Origin: Planctomycetota bacterium
GTDB taxonomy: Bacteria; Planctomycetota; Planctomycetia; Pirellulales; Lacipirellulaceae
Direction of reading: 5' to 3'
Length of the DNA: 15,249 nt
Assembly (NCBI GenBank): GCA_024278035.1
Contig: JAJRUA010000144.1
Coordinates: forward strand, 1 to 15,249
This document shows, one piece after another, positions 1 through 6,525 of this stretch; within the stretch, counting starts at the first letter, position 1, and each line of letters starts with the position of its first letter. The notes beneath the pieces were generated by a model, which made no database searches, was not told the DNA's origin, and saw nothing but the letters and a program-made list of their open reading frames with translations. Made by a program: the position numbers and the translations under genes.

Positions 1-318
1 TACCAAGCGGTGGAACCGGGCTCCAGCCAACTCACGGTCCCGCCTCTCGCCTCGGCCGTTTATTTTGGCTTGTTGTTCCTAGGGATTCGCTGGTGGCGTT
101 CGGCAGAGTACATCCGTCGCCGCAGGATTGGCTTCATGTCGATTGCGATCGTTGCGTTACTGGCGTGGCTGTTGACGCTCGTTGCTTGGTACCCGCAACC
201 GTTGGGCATGGTGCTCGCCGGCATGATCGCCGTCGCAACACAAGCGGCGAGCATTTGGCTTCCCCCCAGTGAACGAGCCACATTGGCCCGCGGTGTTAAC
301 GCCATAGGAGGTGCATGA
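1..318 (+). CDS. Unrecognised membrane protein, C-terminal part (5' end outside window)
   Basis: The frame is open from the first base of the window, so the gene very likely starts upstream; the GTG at position 10 is only the first possible start inside the window. About 105 residues are visible. They contain three hydrophobic stretches, roughly VYFGLLFLGI, then a helix after the basic segment YIRRRRIG, then a helix ending near AASIWLPP. The arginine-rich loop between the first two suggests a cytoplasmic loop. The stop codon (316-318) overlaps the start of the next gene, so the two are probably co-translated. I do not recognise the family and assign no function. A gene is likely because the frame is uninterrupted, the hydrophobic pattern is regular, and a strong Shine-Dalgarno for the next gene sits inside its 3' end. 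Confidence 0.6.
   Translation, partial: YQAVEPGSSQLTVPPLASAVYFGLLFLGIRWWRSAEYIRRRRIGFMSIAIVALLAWLLTLVAWYPQPLGMVLAGMIAVATQAASIWLPPSERATLARGVNAIGGA
306..311 (+). promoter_or_regulatory. Shine-Dalgarno AGGAGG that decides the start of the next gene
   Basis: A perfect AGGAGG lies inside the last codons of the upstream gene. Two ATG codons follow in tandem, at 315 and 318. The spacer is 3 nt to the first and 6 nt to the second, so 318 is the better start. This is the only clear Shine-Dalgarno I found in front of any gene in the window. Confidence 0.75.
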
Positions 319-1133
319 TGTCCACACATTTTCTTTTCTTTGTCGTTTTCTTATTGTTGCTTGTCTCCGTCCTCTTGATGAAAGTCGGGAAGGGGTGCGG
401 GAAAACCAGCCCTGCTATTATTGTAGGTGTGATCCTATTTGTACTTTCCGTAGCTTTGATCGCTTTCTTTGATGAGGGACGCCATATTGCAATAATCCCG
501 CAGACGGCTCATGAAGCGACCGACCGTGTGGAACAAGCCACCGGCAACCTTTCCGATACGCTGGGCAACCTGGAAAAGGAATTCGACGAATTCACAAAAC
601 CACAAATTGATCTTAGCGATGAAACAGAAGCGGTGCCCGTCACCAAATTAAAAACGAAGCCAAAGCTCAGTGAACCCCTTCCTGATTGGGTAACCGAACC
701 GCCGAAGAGTAGGAAAAGTGTATGGTGGCGTGTTGTAGCGACGGAGCCTTGCTTTACTATCGAGTCGCTCTCCCAAACGCAACAAAAACTTTTCGAGAAG
801 ACCCTTTCTGAATACCTGGCCGAGCTATTGGATACGGAAATACCGGAGAGTTTTTATACTCGATTAGTGAGACAAAGCGACTTCCCCCATGGCATCTTCA
901 AACAACATACAGAGAATCGTGAAACATCGGTTGGAGAGGCGTTCATCTCTCATTTGTTTTTCAGTATAAAACCATCCGATAACGAGTGGTTTTTGCAACA
1001 ATGGGAAGCGTGGAAAACTAAAGAACATCGTGCCAACCATGGAATGCGTGTCGCTGGGGTCGGACTGCTCAGCGGGGCCGTGCTTTGTGGGCTTGCTCTG
1101 CTGTACGGCTTGCTACGAATGACCGAAAAGTGA
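318..1133 (+). CDS. Unrecognised three-helix membrane protein
   Basis: The product is 271 residues from ATG 318, chosen because AGGAGG stands 6 nt upstream; ATG 315 would add one residue. Two hydrophobic helices lie near residues 4-21 and 33-51. They are followed by a charged, possibly coiled segment at about 63-91 (heptad-like spacing in THEATDRVEQ-type sequence), a Lys/Pro-rich linker to about 135, a soluble region rich in aromatic and charged residues, and a final helix near 245-266 just before the C-terminus. Base composition is visibly more A+T-rich than the respiratory genes, with more AAA, TTT and ATT codons, which may reflect transfer or weak selection. The gene is coupled to the upstream one through TGATG. 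I recognise no domain or catalytic motif, so the function is unknown. The next gene begins after a repeat-containing gap. Confidence 0.7.
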   Translation: MSTHFLFFVVFLLLLVSVLLMKVGKGCGKTSPAIIVGVILFVLSVALIAFFDEGRHIAIIPQTAHEATDRVEQATGNLSDTLGNLEKEFDEFTKPQIDLSDETEAVPVTKLKTKPKLSEPLPDWVTEPPKSRKSVWWRVVATEPCFTIESLSQTQQKLFEKTLSEYLAELLDTEIPESFYTRLVRQSDFPHGIFKQHTENRETSVGEAFISHLFFSIKPSDNEWFLQQWEAWKTKEHRANHGMRVAGVGLLSGAVLCGLALLYGLLRMTEK

Positions 1134-1175
1134 GTTGGCGCTGCGACGGCGGTCGGTGATACTGGAACAGGGGGT

Positions 1176-1285
1176 GGCGAGCCGCGAGCGTCAGCGACCG
1201 GAGTTTTTGCAGCGGATGCCTTGTTGCGAGTGTTTCATCAACGACGGGTTCAAGAAACTCCGGTCGCTTACGCTCGCGGCTCGCC
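1176..1285. repeat. REP/REPIN-like inverted repeat, 31-bp arms
   Basis: The left arm is 1176-1206 and begins GGCGAGCCGCGAGCG. The right arm is 1255-1285 and is its reverse complement at 30 of 31 positions; the single mismatch is TCAGCG against TAAGCG at arm position 17. The arms flank a 48-nt centre (1207-1254). The element occupies most of the 181-bp gap between the membrane-protein gene and the sigma-factor gene. From memory, GC-rich elements of this kind recur in planctomycete genomes between genes. As RNA it could form a long hairpin that insulates the two genes. I saw no second copy in this window. Confidence 0.75.
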
Positions 1286-1314
1286 TGACTAATCGAATCT
1301 CATCATTCCTTCTT

Positions 1315-1971
1315 ATGCCCGACCAACCTGCTACTCCCGATTCGCTGCTTGTTGCCGCTATTCGGCATGGCAAACCGGACGCTTGGCGGCGGTTGATTGA
1401 TGCGTACGAAGGACGTCTGCTGGCGTTTGTACGGAGTCGGTTGGGCACGGGGCGAAGCTCGGCGAGCGAAGACGTGGTGCAAGAGACATTCATCGGTTTC
1501 CTCACGAGCTTGCCCAACTACGACGCCCAGCGGCCGCTGGAAGGGTGGCTCTTCGCCATCGCCGCCCACAAGCTAACCGACCATTTGCGATACGAAGGGC
1601 GGCGGCCGGCGGTGACGCTCTCAAGTACTCGTGGATCGAGCGGCGGCGCGTGGGACTTGCCCGGCTCGGCACGCAGGGCGAGCACGATTGCCCGCAGTGG
1701 CGAACGGCGGCAGCTTGAAGAACAGGCTCTGGGCGACGCTTTGGAAGAACAAATTGCCGTTTGGCGTAAGCGTGAAGATTGGCCCAAAATCAAAGCGATG
1801 GAATTGCTCTTCGTCCGCGGCCTCGGCAACAAGGAGGCGGCCACGATCACGGGCCTCACGGAACAACAGGTCGCCAATTTTAAGTACGATTTTTTAGCCA
1901 ATCTCAAGAAGCGACTCCGCAAGCTGGGGTTGAGCGAAGAAGTGTTTCCCGAGTTAGCCGTTAGCATTTAG
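1315..1971 (+). CDS. ECF-type RNA polymerase sigma factor
   Basis: The product is 218 residues from ATG 1315. The frame stays open to a TTG at 1135, but that extension would translate the inverted repeat 1176-1285 and falls outside the sigma domain, so I reject it. Sigma region 2 spans about residues 22-95, with the core-binding signature SEDVVQETFIGFL (51-63) and the EGWLFAIAAHKLTDHLR helix that contributes to -10 recognition. A low-complexity linker of about 40 residues follows. Region 4 spans about 145-205, with a helix-turn-helix around GNKEAATITGLTEQQVANFK (171-190). Sigma-1.1 and region 3 are absent, and the length is usual for ECF factors. It is followed 51 bp later by a small His/Cys protein that could be its partner. 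The regulon cannot be read from the sequence; proximity to the respiratory operon is suggestive only. Confidence 0.88.
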   Translation: MPDQPATPDSLLVAAIRHGKPDAWRRLIDAYEGRLLAFVRSRLGTGRSSASEDVVQETFIGFLTSLPNYDAQRPLEGWLFAIAAHKLTDHLRYEGRRPAVTLSSTRGSSGGAWDLPGSARRASTIARSGERRQLEEQALGDALEEQIAVWRKREDWPKIKAMELLFVRGLGNKEAATITGLTEQQVANFKYDFLANLKKRLRKLGLSEEVFPELAVSI

Positions 1972-2022
1972 CGATCCGCTTTTGGCGGTCAACTAACGGG
2001 CCCTAACCTTAACCAACAACGT

Positions 2023-2421
2023 ATGTTCTCCGACGCCCTGCTCCACGCCTATCTCGACGAAGTCGCACCAGCCGAACAAATGGTAGCGATCGAAGTGGCC
2101 TTGCGTACCGATGGGGCTTTGCAAAAACGGCTGGCGGCGCTTGTAGCCGGACGGGATGCGGGGCTGCATTCGTTGGGCGAAGTCTGGCGACGGCGGCGGC
2201 TCACTTGCCCGACGCGCGAACAGCTTGGTAGCCACCTCTTGGGCGTTCTTCCCGAGGGACTAGCCGACTACGTTCGCTTTCATTTGGAACAAGCCGAGTG
2301 CCGATGGTGTGCAGCCAATCTGGAAGACTTGCAAAAGCAGCACGATGCAACATCCCGTGCCGAGGAGAGGGACGATCGCCGACAACGTTATTTTCAGTCG
2401 AGCGTCGGACGACTTAGTTGA
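2023..2421 (+). CDS. Small soluble His/Cys protein, candidate anti-sigma or sigma-partner
   Basis: The product is 132 residues from ATG 2023 with no membrane helix and no signal peptide. The N-terminal half (about 5-45) is helical, YLDEVAPAEQMVAIEVALR. It is followed by CPTREQLGSHLLGVLPEGLADYVRFHLE. The segment HLEQAECRWC (87-96) gives H-x5-C-x2-C, close to but not the same as the H-x3-C-x2-C of classical zinc anti-sigma domains. C62 and H71 could add ligands. From memory, planctomycete genomes often carry such a gene directly after an ECF sigma gene. A role as a cytoplasmic anti-sigma or sigma-modulating protein is inferred from position and these residues. There is no Shine-Dalgarno. The stop codon lies inside the convergent thioredoxin-like gene, with an 8-bp 3' overlap (2414-2421). 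Confidence 0.7.
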   Translation: MFSDALLHAYLDEVAPAEQMVAIEVALRTDGALQKRLAALVAGRDAGLHSLGEVWRRRRLTCPTREQLGSHLLGVLPEGLADYVRFHLEQAECRWCAANLEDLQKQHDATSRAEERDDRRQRYFQSSVGRLS

Positions 2422-2896
2422 TCGCCTTGGCGCGCGAAGCGACCGCTTCGGTTGGCCTTGCCGCAATAAGCAGCTTGGTTAATTTCTCGGGTGACATAAA
2501 ACCGGCAACCCCGCCCAGTACTTTGCCTTCGGGTGACAGAAGTACGGTCGTAGGAAACGCTCGAACGTGGAGTGCTTCGACTTCGCGCGAGTTGCGTTGG
2601 GAGTCGAGCTTCAACGGCACAAAGCTTGCCATGACTCGCCGGGCGATACCCGCATCGTTCCAACTCTGCCGTTCCATTTTTCGGCAGTAGCCACAGTGGT
2701 TGGAGGTGACAAACGCCACAATCGGTCGCTGAGAGTTATGAGCGAGAGCGAGAGCTTGACTCGGATTCTCAACCCAGCGGATCGAGGCCGATTTACTTCC
2801 GGGCGAAGATTGTCCCCAAACGGGTGCAGCCATTGCTAGCAGGAGCAGCACAGAAGCCAGACAGTGCGATGTTGAGATGAGGTAACAGTAAAGCAC
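2414..2896 (-). CDS. Secreted thioredoxin-like protein (CGYC active site)
   Basis: The product is 160 residues from a GTG start at 2896. Residues 12-28 form a signal peptide with a hydrophobic core LASVLLLLAMAAP and probable cleavage near VWG-QS, so the protein should act outside the cytoplasmic membrane. The thioredoxin fold follows: strand PIVAFVTS, active site CGYC at 68-71, and cis-proline in AFPTT (P115) before VLLSPEGKVLGGVAGF. This resembles the Thioredoxin_7/thioredoxin-like family of periplasmic reductases rather than classical WCGPC thioredoxin. It lies downstream of the operon terminator, so it is probably its own unit. A role in keeping cytochrome c or CuA cysteines reduced is possible from context but not shown. 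The start is uncertain because no Shine-Dalgarno is visible. Confidence 0.8.
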   Translation of the reverse strand: MLYCYLISTSHCLASVLLLLAMAAPVWGQSSPGSKSASIRWVENPSQALALAHNSQRPIVAFVTSNHCGYCRKMERQSWNDAGIARRVMASFVPLKLDSQRNSREVEALHVRAFPTTVLLSPEGKVLGGVAGFMSPEKLTKLLIAARPTEAVASRAKAIN

Positions 2897-3095
2897 GGAG
2901 GTTCCTGCGATCAGGTGAGAGTTAAGCTCAGAGACCTGCCGAAGAGGCCTGTCTTTACTTGATCGACCAGAATGGGAGTGGCTCTACGTAATCCTTCTTA
3001 CATTGCCCGTTTGAGAAGAAAAAGGCATGAAAAAGCGGGCTCTGACTGCTGCCGGAGCCCGCTCGAAGGTCTTTTGGTTAGCTGCCTGCGGGCCG
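2897..3095. other. Gene-free spacer between the oxidase operon and the thioredoxin-like gene
   Basis: I see no coding region here. The half next to the oxidase genes holds the terminator (3030-3063). The remaining approximately 130 bp upstream of the thioredoxin-like gene must carry its promoter if that gene is separately transcribed, but I could not identify a convincing -35/-10 pair on the minus strand. Confidence 0.5.
3019..3063 (-). terminator. Rho-independent terminator of the act-sco-cox operon
   Basis: On the minus strand a perfect 9-bp stem (3055-3063 pairing with 3034-3042; AGCGGGCTC / GAGCCCGCT) with a 12-nt loop is followed at once by five T residues, then CATGCC, then five more T residues (3019-3023). 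It begins about 33 nt after the stop codon of the subunit IV gene. This marks the end of the respiratory transcription unit. Confidence 0.85.
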
Positions 3096-3431
3096 CTACG
3101 GAGCAGCCGACAGTTCTTGGTCGTAAAGATAGCTTTCCACGTCGGGGCGACATTCCTTGCTATCGAGAATCGTCATGCCAATGAATAGCACCAAAAAGGC
3201 AGCAGCACTAATCAGGAGGATGCTGTTGAACAGCTTGTCGTACTGTAGCTGCATGAAAATCACGGCGACCAACAAAGCTTTCACTGTGGCAATGCCTAGC
3301 GTTACGGGCATATCGAATTCGCCCAGATCCAGCGTAGCTAGAGCGCACGTAAGGACTGTCAGCGCAACCAAGGCGACGAATGTCGAGATCAAGGTCGCTG
3401 GACTAGAGATGTGGTGGGTGTGTTGAGACAT
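3096..3431 (-). CDS. coxD: Cytochrome c oxidase subunit IV (prokaryotic COX4 type)
   Basis: The product is 111 residues with three membrane helices at about 12-34, 42-62 and 69-90. The sequence TVKALLVAVIFMQLQYD (49-65) is typical of the small prokaryotic subunit IV family, in which a lysine (K51) begins the second helix and a charged segment follows it. The subunit packs against the catalytic core of the haem-copper oxidase and has no cofactors; its role is thought to be stability or assembly. It is the last gene of the operon, after subunit III and before the terminator. There is no Shine-Dalgarno; the leader just before ATG is A+T-rich (TTTATTATAAA). The name coxD is a label of convenience, as ctaF is used in Bacillus. 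Confidence 0.88.
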   Translation of the reverse strand: MSQHTHHISSPATLISTFVALVALTVLTCALATLDLGEFDMPVTLGIATVKALLVAVIFMQLQYDKLFNSILLISAAAFLVLFIGMTILDSKECRPDVESYLYDQELSAAP

Positions 3432-3483
3432 TTTATAATAAAGTAGGCCGTGGGCGGTAGGCAGTCGAACGCTGGCTGCTCTT

Positions 3484-4566
3484 CTAATGAATCAGGTAAA
3501 GTAGTGGGAAGAGATAAATCCAAACTAAGTCGACCAAGTGCCAGTAGAGAGCGACGTATTCGACCGGCCCATAATAGTCGGCATTAAAATGCCCGGCGGC
3601 AGCTCGGGCGATAATCCAAGTGATGACGATCATACCACCGATAATATGAATCGCGTGGACGCCGGTCATGATAAAGTAGATGCTAAAGAAGTTGGCCTCA
3701 GAGAATCTTGGTTTGCCAGGGACAAAACCATCCGCGGCCAGTTCAATGGCCGGCTTCTCGGCATGCGCGTCGGCACTATCTTTAGCGTGGTCAGCGGGAT
3801 CTTGTCCTGGTTTGCCGTGGGCGGGAGGCGATTCATGCTCAGCAGCTTCCCCATGGGAAGCCGTTTCTTGCGCGGCAAGCTCAGCGGCGGTGGGCATGAT
3901 GCATTTGGCCAGGACGATGCCCAACCCAAACGCGGCGATCGAAACACCGATCGAACCGAGAACCCACCCTTTCACTACTTTGCCGCCGGAAGCTCGCTTG
4001 GCTCCCCAAGCAATCACCAGTGCTCCCACGATGAGCGAACCGATCATAACGCCCGGCATAAAATCGTGCCAACCACCATGTGCCACACCATGGGCGGTGG
4101 GGTCGTGTGTGTACCAACCGGCGACGTTGATACCCTCGTCCCATTTGTGAGTGTATTCAATCGCTTTGACGCCCATGAAGATCGCTGCGCAAGCAAGTGT
4201 AAAGACGTGGGTCGAGAGAATCGTCGTACGGTCGCCTCGCATTGCCGCGCGTACACCCCAAGCGATCGCAAGACTGCTTGCCAGCAGAACGATGGTGTTG
4301 ATGGCGCCGAGCGTCGTGTTGAGGTAGTGGTGCGCGTCAACAAAAACTTGCGGATTGTTGTAACGGTAAACGGCATAGGCCGTGAACAAGCCGGAGAAAA
4401 AGAGCACTTCCTGCACAAGGAAAAGCCAGATGCCGAGCTTGCCGGCTTCAAACTGCTGTTCCATGTCCTCGAAATGATGGGCGAGGAACTCAGGGTGATC
4501 GTCGTGTCCGTGCGATCCGCTGTGCGGATTGGTGTGCGACGGTTCGAGCGTGGCGGCGTCGGCCAT
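3484..4566 (-). CDS. coxC: Cytochrome c oxidase subunit III, enlarged form
   Basis: The product is 360 residues, against about 200 for usual bacterial five-helix subunit III. The start [10 protein letters not shown] is followed by a His-rich N-terminus ([14 protein letters not shown], 11-24). Family-type sequence begins at [20 protein letters not shown] and runs through helices at about 43-67, 84-106 and 118-136. Two further helices (about 168-188 and 198-220) and a charged, His/Ala-rich linker (about 225-285) interrupt the family pattern. It resumes at [19 protein letters not shown] (293-311) and ends with [20 protein letters not shown], the hallmark C-terminus. Subunit III has no redox metals and stabilises the catalytic core and proton uptake. 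The gene sits between subunits I and IV in the operon. The insertion is in frame and uninterrupted, so it looks like a lineage-specific extension, not damage. Confidence 0.93.
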   Translation of the reverse strand: MADAATLEPSHTNPHSGSHGHDDHPEFLAHHFEDMEQQFEAGKLGIWLFLVQEVLFFSGLFTAYAVYRYNNPQVFVDAHHYLNTTLGAINTIVLLASSLAIAWGVRAAMRGDRTTILSTHVFTLACAAIFMGVKAIEYTHKWDEGINVAGWYTHDPTAHGVAHGGWHDFMPGVMIGSLIVGALVIAWGAKRASGGKVVKGWVLGSIGVSIAAFGLGIVLAKCIMPTAAELAAQETASHGEAAEHESPPAHGKPGQDPADHAKDSADAHAEKPAIELAADGFVPGKPRFSEANFFSIYFIMTGVHAIHIIGGMIVITWIIARAAAGHFNADYYGPVEYVALYWHLVDLVWIYLFPLLYLIH

Positions 4567-4675
4567 GGCTTACTTAGCTTGTACGGTTATTGAGGGGAAC
4601 CACAGGGTTGCTGCGGAGGTATTTCAGTTGAGAACGCGTTAAGGGGTAGCGGACTCGGGTAGCGGGCTCGGCGGG
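4567..4675. other. Spacer between subunit I and subunit III genes with a short tandem repeat
   Basis: This 109-bp spacer has no coding region. It contains a 13-bp unit repeated in tandem once (4644-4656 and 4657-4669, GGGTAGCGG followed by A or G and CTC; 12 of 13 identical). I see no convincing terminator or promoter, so read-through from subunit I to subunit III is expected. Confidence 0.5.
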
Positions 4676-6421
4676 TTATCCGCTGAGGGACGGATCGGGC
4701 AACACTTCGACATAACCCCCTTGGTCTGGGTCGAAGACAAAGTTGTCGTAACCATAAGGTTCGCCCACCTTGGGGATTACTTCAAAGTTGTGGTGCGTCG
4801 GCGGTGAGCAGCATTTCCATTCAAGCGAAGCGGCACCCCACGGATTGTCCGGGGCCCTCTTCCCTCTGAAGAGTGAAATCATCAGCACGAGGCCAGCGAT
4901 CAAGAGGCCCAGGCCCATGACAAAATAGCCGCTGGTCGATAATTGGTGAAGGAACTGAAACTCTGGTTTGTAGCCCGCGTAGCGACGGGGCATGCCTTGC
5001 GTACCGAGAATAAATTGGGGGAGGAAGGTCAGGTTGAACCCGCCGAAGACCAAGAGGGCTCCGATGCGACCCCACGTTTCGTTGTACATTCGCCCGAACA
5101 TCTTGGGCCACCAATGAAAGAGCCCTGCGAGGAAGGCGACCATTGTGCCCCCCATCATCACGTAGTGAAAGTGCGAAACGACAAAGTAAGTATCGTGTAA
5201 ATGAATGTCCGTTTGCAGAGTTCCCAAAGGCAAACCGGTAAGGCCACCGATTGTAAAGAGGAACATAAACGATAACGCATAGCACATGGAGGTCGTGAAG
5301 ACGATCGAAGATTTGTACAAGGTTGCCAACCAGTTAAAAATCTTAATGCCGGAGGGAATCGACACGGCAAACGTCAAAGCGCTAAAAATAATGGCTGCCA
5401 ACGAGCTTTGGGTGCTGGTGAACATGTGGTGCCCCCACACCAAGAAACCCAAGAGAGCAATCGCCACGGAGCTGTAAGCAATAAAGATGTAACCAAAAAT
5501 CGGCTTGCGGCAATAGACGGGGAGCACTTCACTGATCACGGCCATCGCAGGCAGGATCATGATGTAAACGGCCGGGTGTGAATAGAACCAAAAGAAGTGC
5601 TGAAACAAAACCGGGTCGCCGCCACGAGCCGGATCGAAGATGCCAATCCCGAATAGCCGTTCGCACATAAGCAGCACAAGCGTAATCGCCAGGACGGGGG
5701 TCGCCAGCACCTGGATGATCGCCGTGGCATAGATGCCCCATAGGAACAGGGGCATCTTGAACCAAGTCATTCCTTTTGGACGCATCGTGTTCACGGTGAC
5801 AATGAAATTGATCCCCGTGAAGATCGAGCTGAAGCCAAGGATAAAGGCACCCATCGTCGAGACGACAACCGCCGTCTGGGTGGTCGTACTGTAGGGCGTA
5901 TAGAAGGTCCACCCGGTATCAAGCCCCGTTGTCAGCAAGGCGGTTAAAAAGAAACAAGCCCCGGCGATCCACAAGTGAAAACTCGTTAAGTTGAGCCGGG
6001 GGAACGCCACGTCCTTTGCTCCCAACATCATCGGCAAAAAGAAATTGCCCAAGGCTGCCGGAATGCTCGGAATCACAAACAGAAAGACCATAAGAGCGCC
6101 ATGCAACGTGAACGCTTGGTTGTAAGCGTCCTGAGCCGCGGCTTCGGTTGAACCGAGCAAGTTCGGTGTGCCGTCCCACAGTTCGACCCGAATAACCCCC
6201 GCCATAAGGCCTCCTGCGAAGAACGCGATCATAACGGCGACCAAGTACATCACGCCGATCCGCTTATGGTCGAGCGTGAAAGCCCACGACATAACGGCTT
6301 GCCAGAACGTCGTTCCGGGCGGGTTGGTCAAATAGCTCGGGCCCTGGGGAATCTGAACCTTACGGCTAGGGTCCGCAGAGATTGCTTCGAGCAGGGCGTT
6401 GTCTTTCGGTGGGGAAATCAT
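4676..6421 (-). CDS. coxA: Cytochrome c oxidase subunit I (haem-copper oxidase, A2 subtype)
   Basis: The product is 581 residues and about 12 helices. It is the catalytic subunit reducing O2 to water with proton pumping. Ligands are visible: H107 (FTLHGALM) and H419 for the low-spin haem; H417 (VVSHFHY) for haem a3; and H282, H331 and H332 for CuB ([15 protein letters not shown]). Y286 is the tyrosine expected to crosslink to H282. K360 in [10 protein letters not shown] marks the K proton channel of A-type enzymes. The D-channel glutamate motif (GHPEV) is replaced by YSHP (280-283), the tyrosine-serine signature of subtype A2 described for Thermus and Rhodothermus caa3 oxidases. The C-terminus has the usual LEW...SPPTHHNF segment. 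No Shine-Dalgarno precedes ATG 6421. It follows coxB with a 104-bp hairpin-containing spacer. Confidence 0.97.
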   Translation of the reverse strand: MISPPKDNALLEAISADPSRKVQIPQGPSYLTNPPGTTFWQAVMSWAFTLDHKRIGVMYLVAVMIAFFAGGLMAGVIRVELWDGTPNLLGSTEAAAQDAYNQAFTLHGALMVFLFVIPSIPAALGNFFLPMMLGAKDVAFPRLNLTSFHLWIAGACFFLTALLTTGLDTGWTFYTPYSTTTQTAVVVSTMGAFILGFSSIFTGINFIVTVNTMRPKGMTWFKMPLFLWGIYATAIIQVLATPVLAITLVLLMCERLFGIGIFDPARGGDPVLFQHFFWFYSHPAVYIMILPAMAVISEVLPVYCRKPIFGYIFIAYSSVAIALLGFLVWGHHMFTSTQSSLAAIIFSALTFAVSIPSGIKIFNWLATLYKSSIVFTTSMCYALSFMFLFTIGGLTGLPLGTLQTDIHLHDTYFVVSHFHYVMMGGTMVAFLAGLFHWWPKMFGRMYNETWGRIGALLVFGGFNLTFLPQFILGTQGMPRRYAGYKPEFQFLHQLSTSGYFVMGLGLLIAGLVLMISLFRGKRAPDNPWGAASLEWKCCSPPTHHNFEVIPKVGEPYGYDNFVFDPDQGGYVEVLPDPSLSG

Positions 6422-6428
6422 GGCAAAA

Positions 6429-6514
6429 AGCCGTCGGCTCTATTAAAAAATTCGCGTTATAAATATCGAAACAACAAAGGAACTTGGTGAGAACCGGGGC
6501 GTCCTCGACCCCGG
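6429..6514 (-). promoter_or_regulatory. Structured coxB-coxA spacer: GC hairpin plus A+T-rich leader
   Basis: On the minus strand, just after coxB, a perfect 6-bp stem CCGGGG/CCCCGG (6494-6499 with 6509-6514, 9-nt loop) is not followed by a T run, so it is not a standard terminator. Next comes a strikingly A+T-rich stretch (about 6440-6480) inside an otherwise G+C-rich operon, with a weak -10-like TTTAAT. A 4-bp hairpin AGCC-GAC-GGCT followed by five T (6425-6439) ends 3 nt before the coxA ATG. Possible roles are an RNA processing or stability site, or an internal promoter for the core oxidase genes. The function is inference. Confidence 0.35.
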
Positions 6515-6525
6515 AAGCCCTCGAA

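Noticed and set aside
580..594. GAATTCGACGAATTC palindrome in the unknown membrane-protein gene
   Set aside because: The short 7-base arms encode ordinary Glu-Phe-Asp-Glu-Phe residues and fall inside a coding region; probably chance.
1135..1314. In-frame extension of the sigma-factor gene from a TTG at 1135
   Set aside because: It would translate the inverted repeat 1176-1285, adds no sigma-family sequence, and ATG 1315 stands directly before the region 2 domain.
3538..4593. Long open frame of 351 codons on the plus strand opposite subunit III
   Set aside because: It is antisense to a certain gene, with no recognisable domain and a composition expected of a mirror frame in G+C-rich coding DNA.
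4644..4669. Two tandem 13-bp units between coxA and coxC
   Set aside because: Only two copies, no known motif and no secondary structure of note; recorded as part of the spacer only.
6425..6439. Hairpin followed by T residues just before coxA, considered as a terminator
   Set aside because: The stem is only 4 bp with a 3-nt loop, too weak to end transcription by itself.
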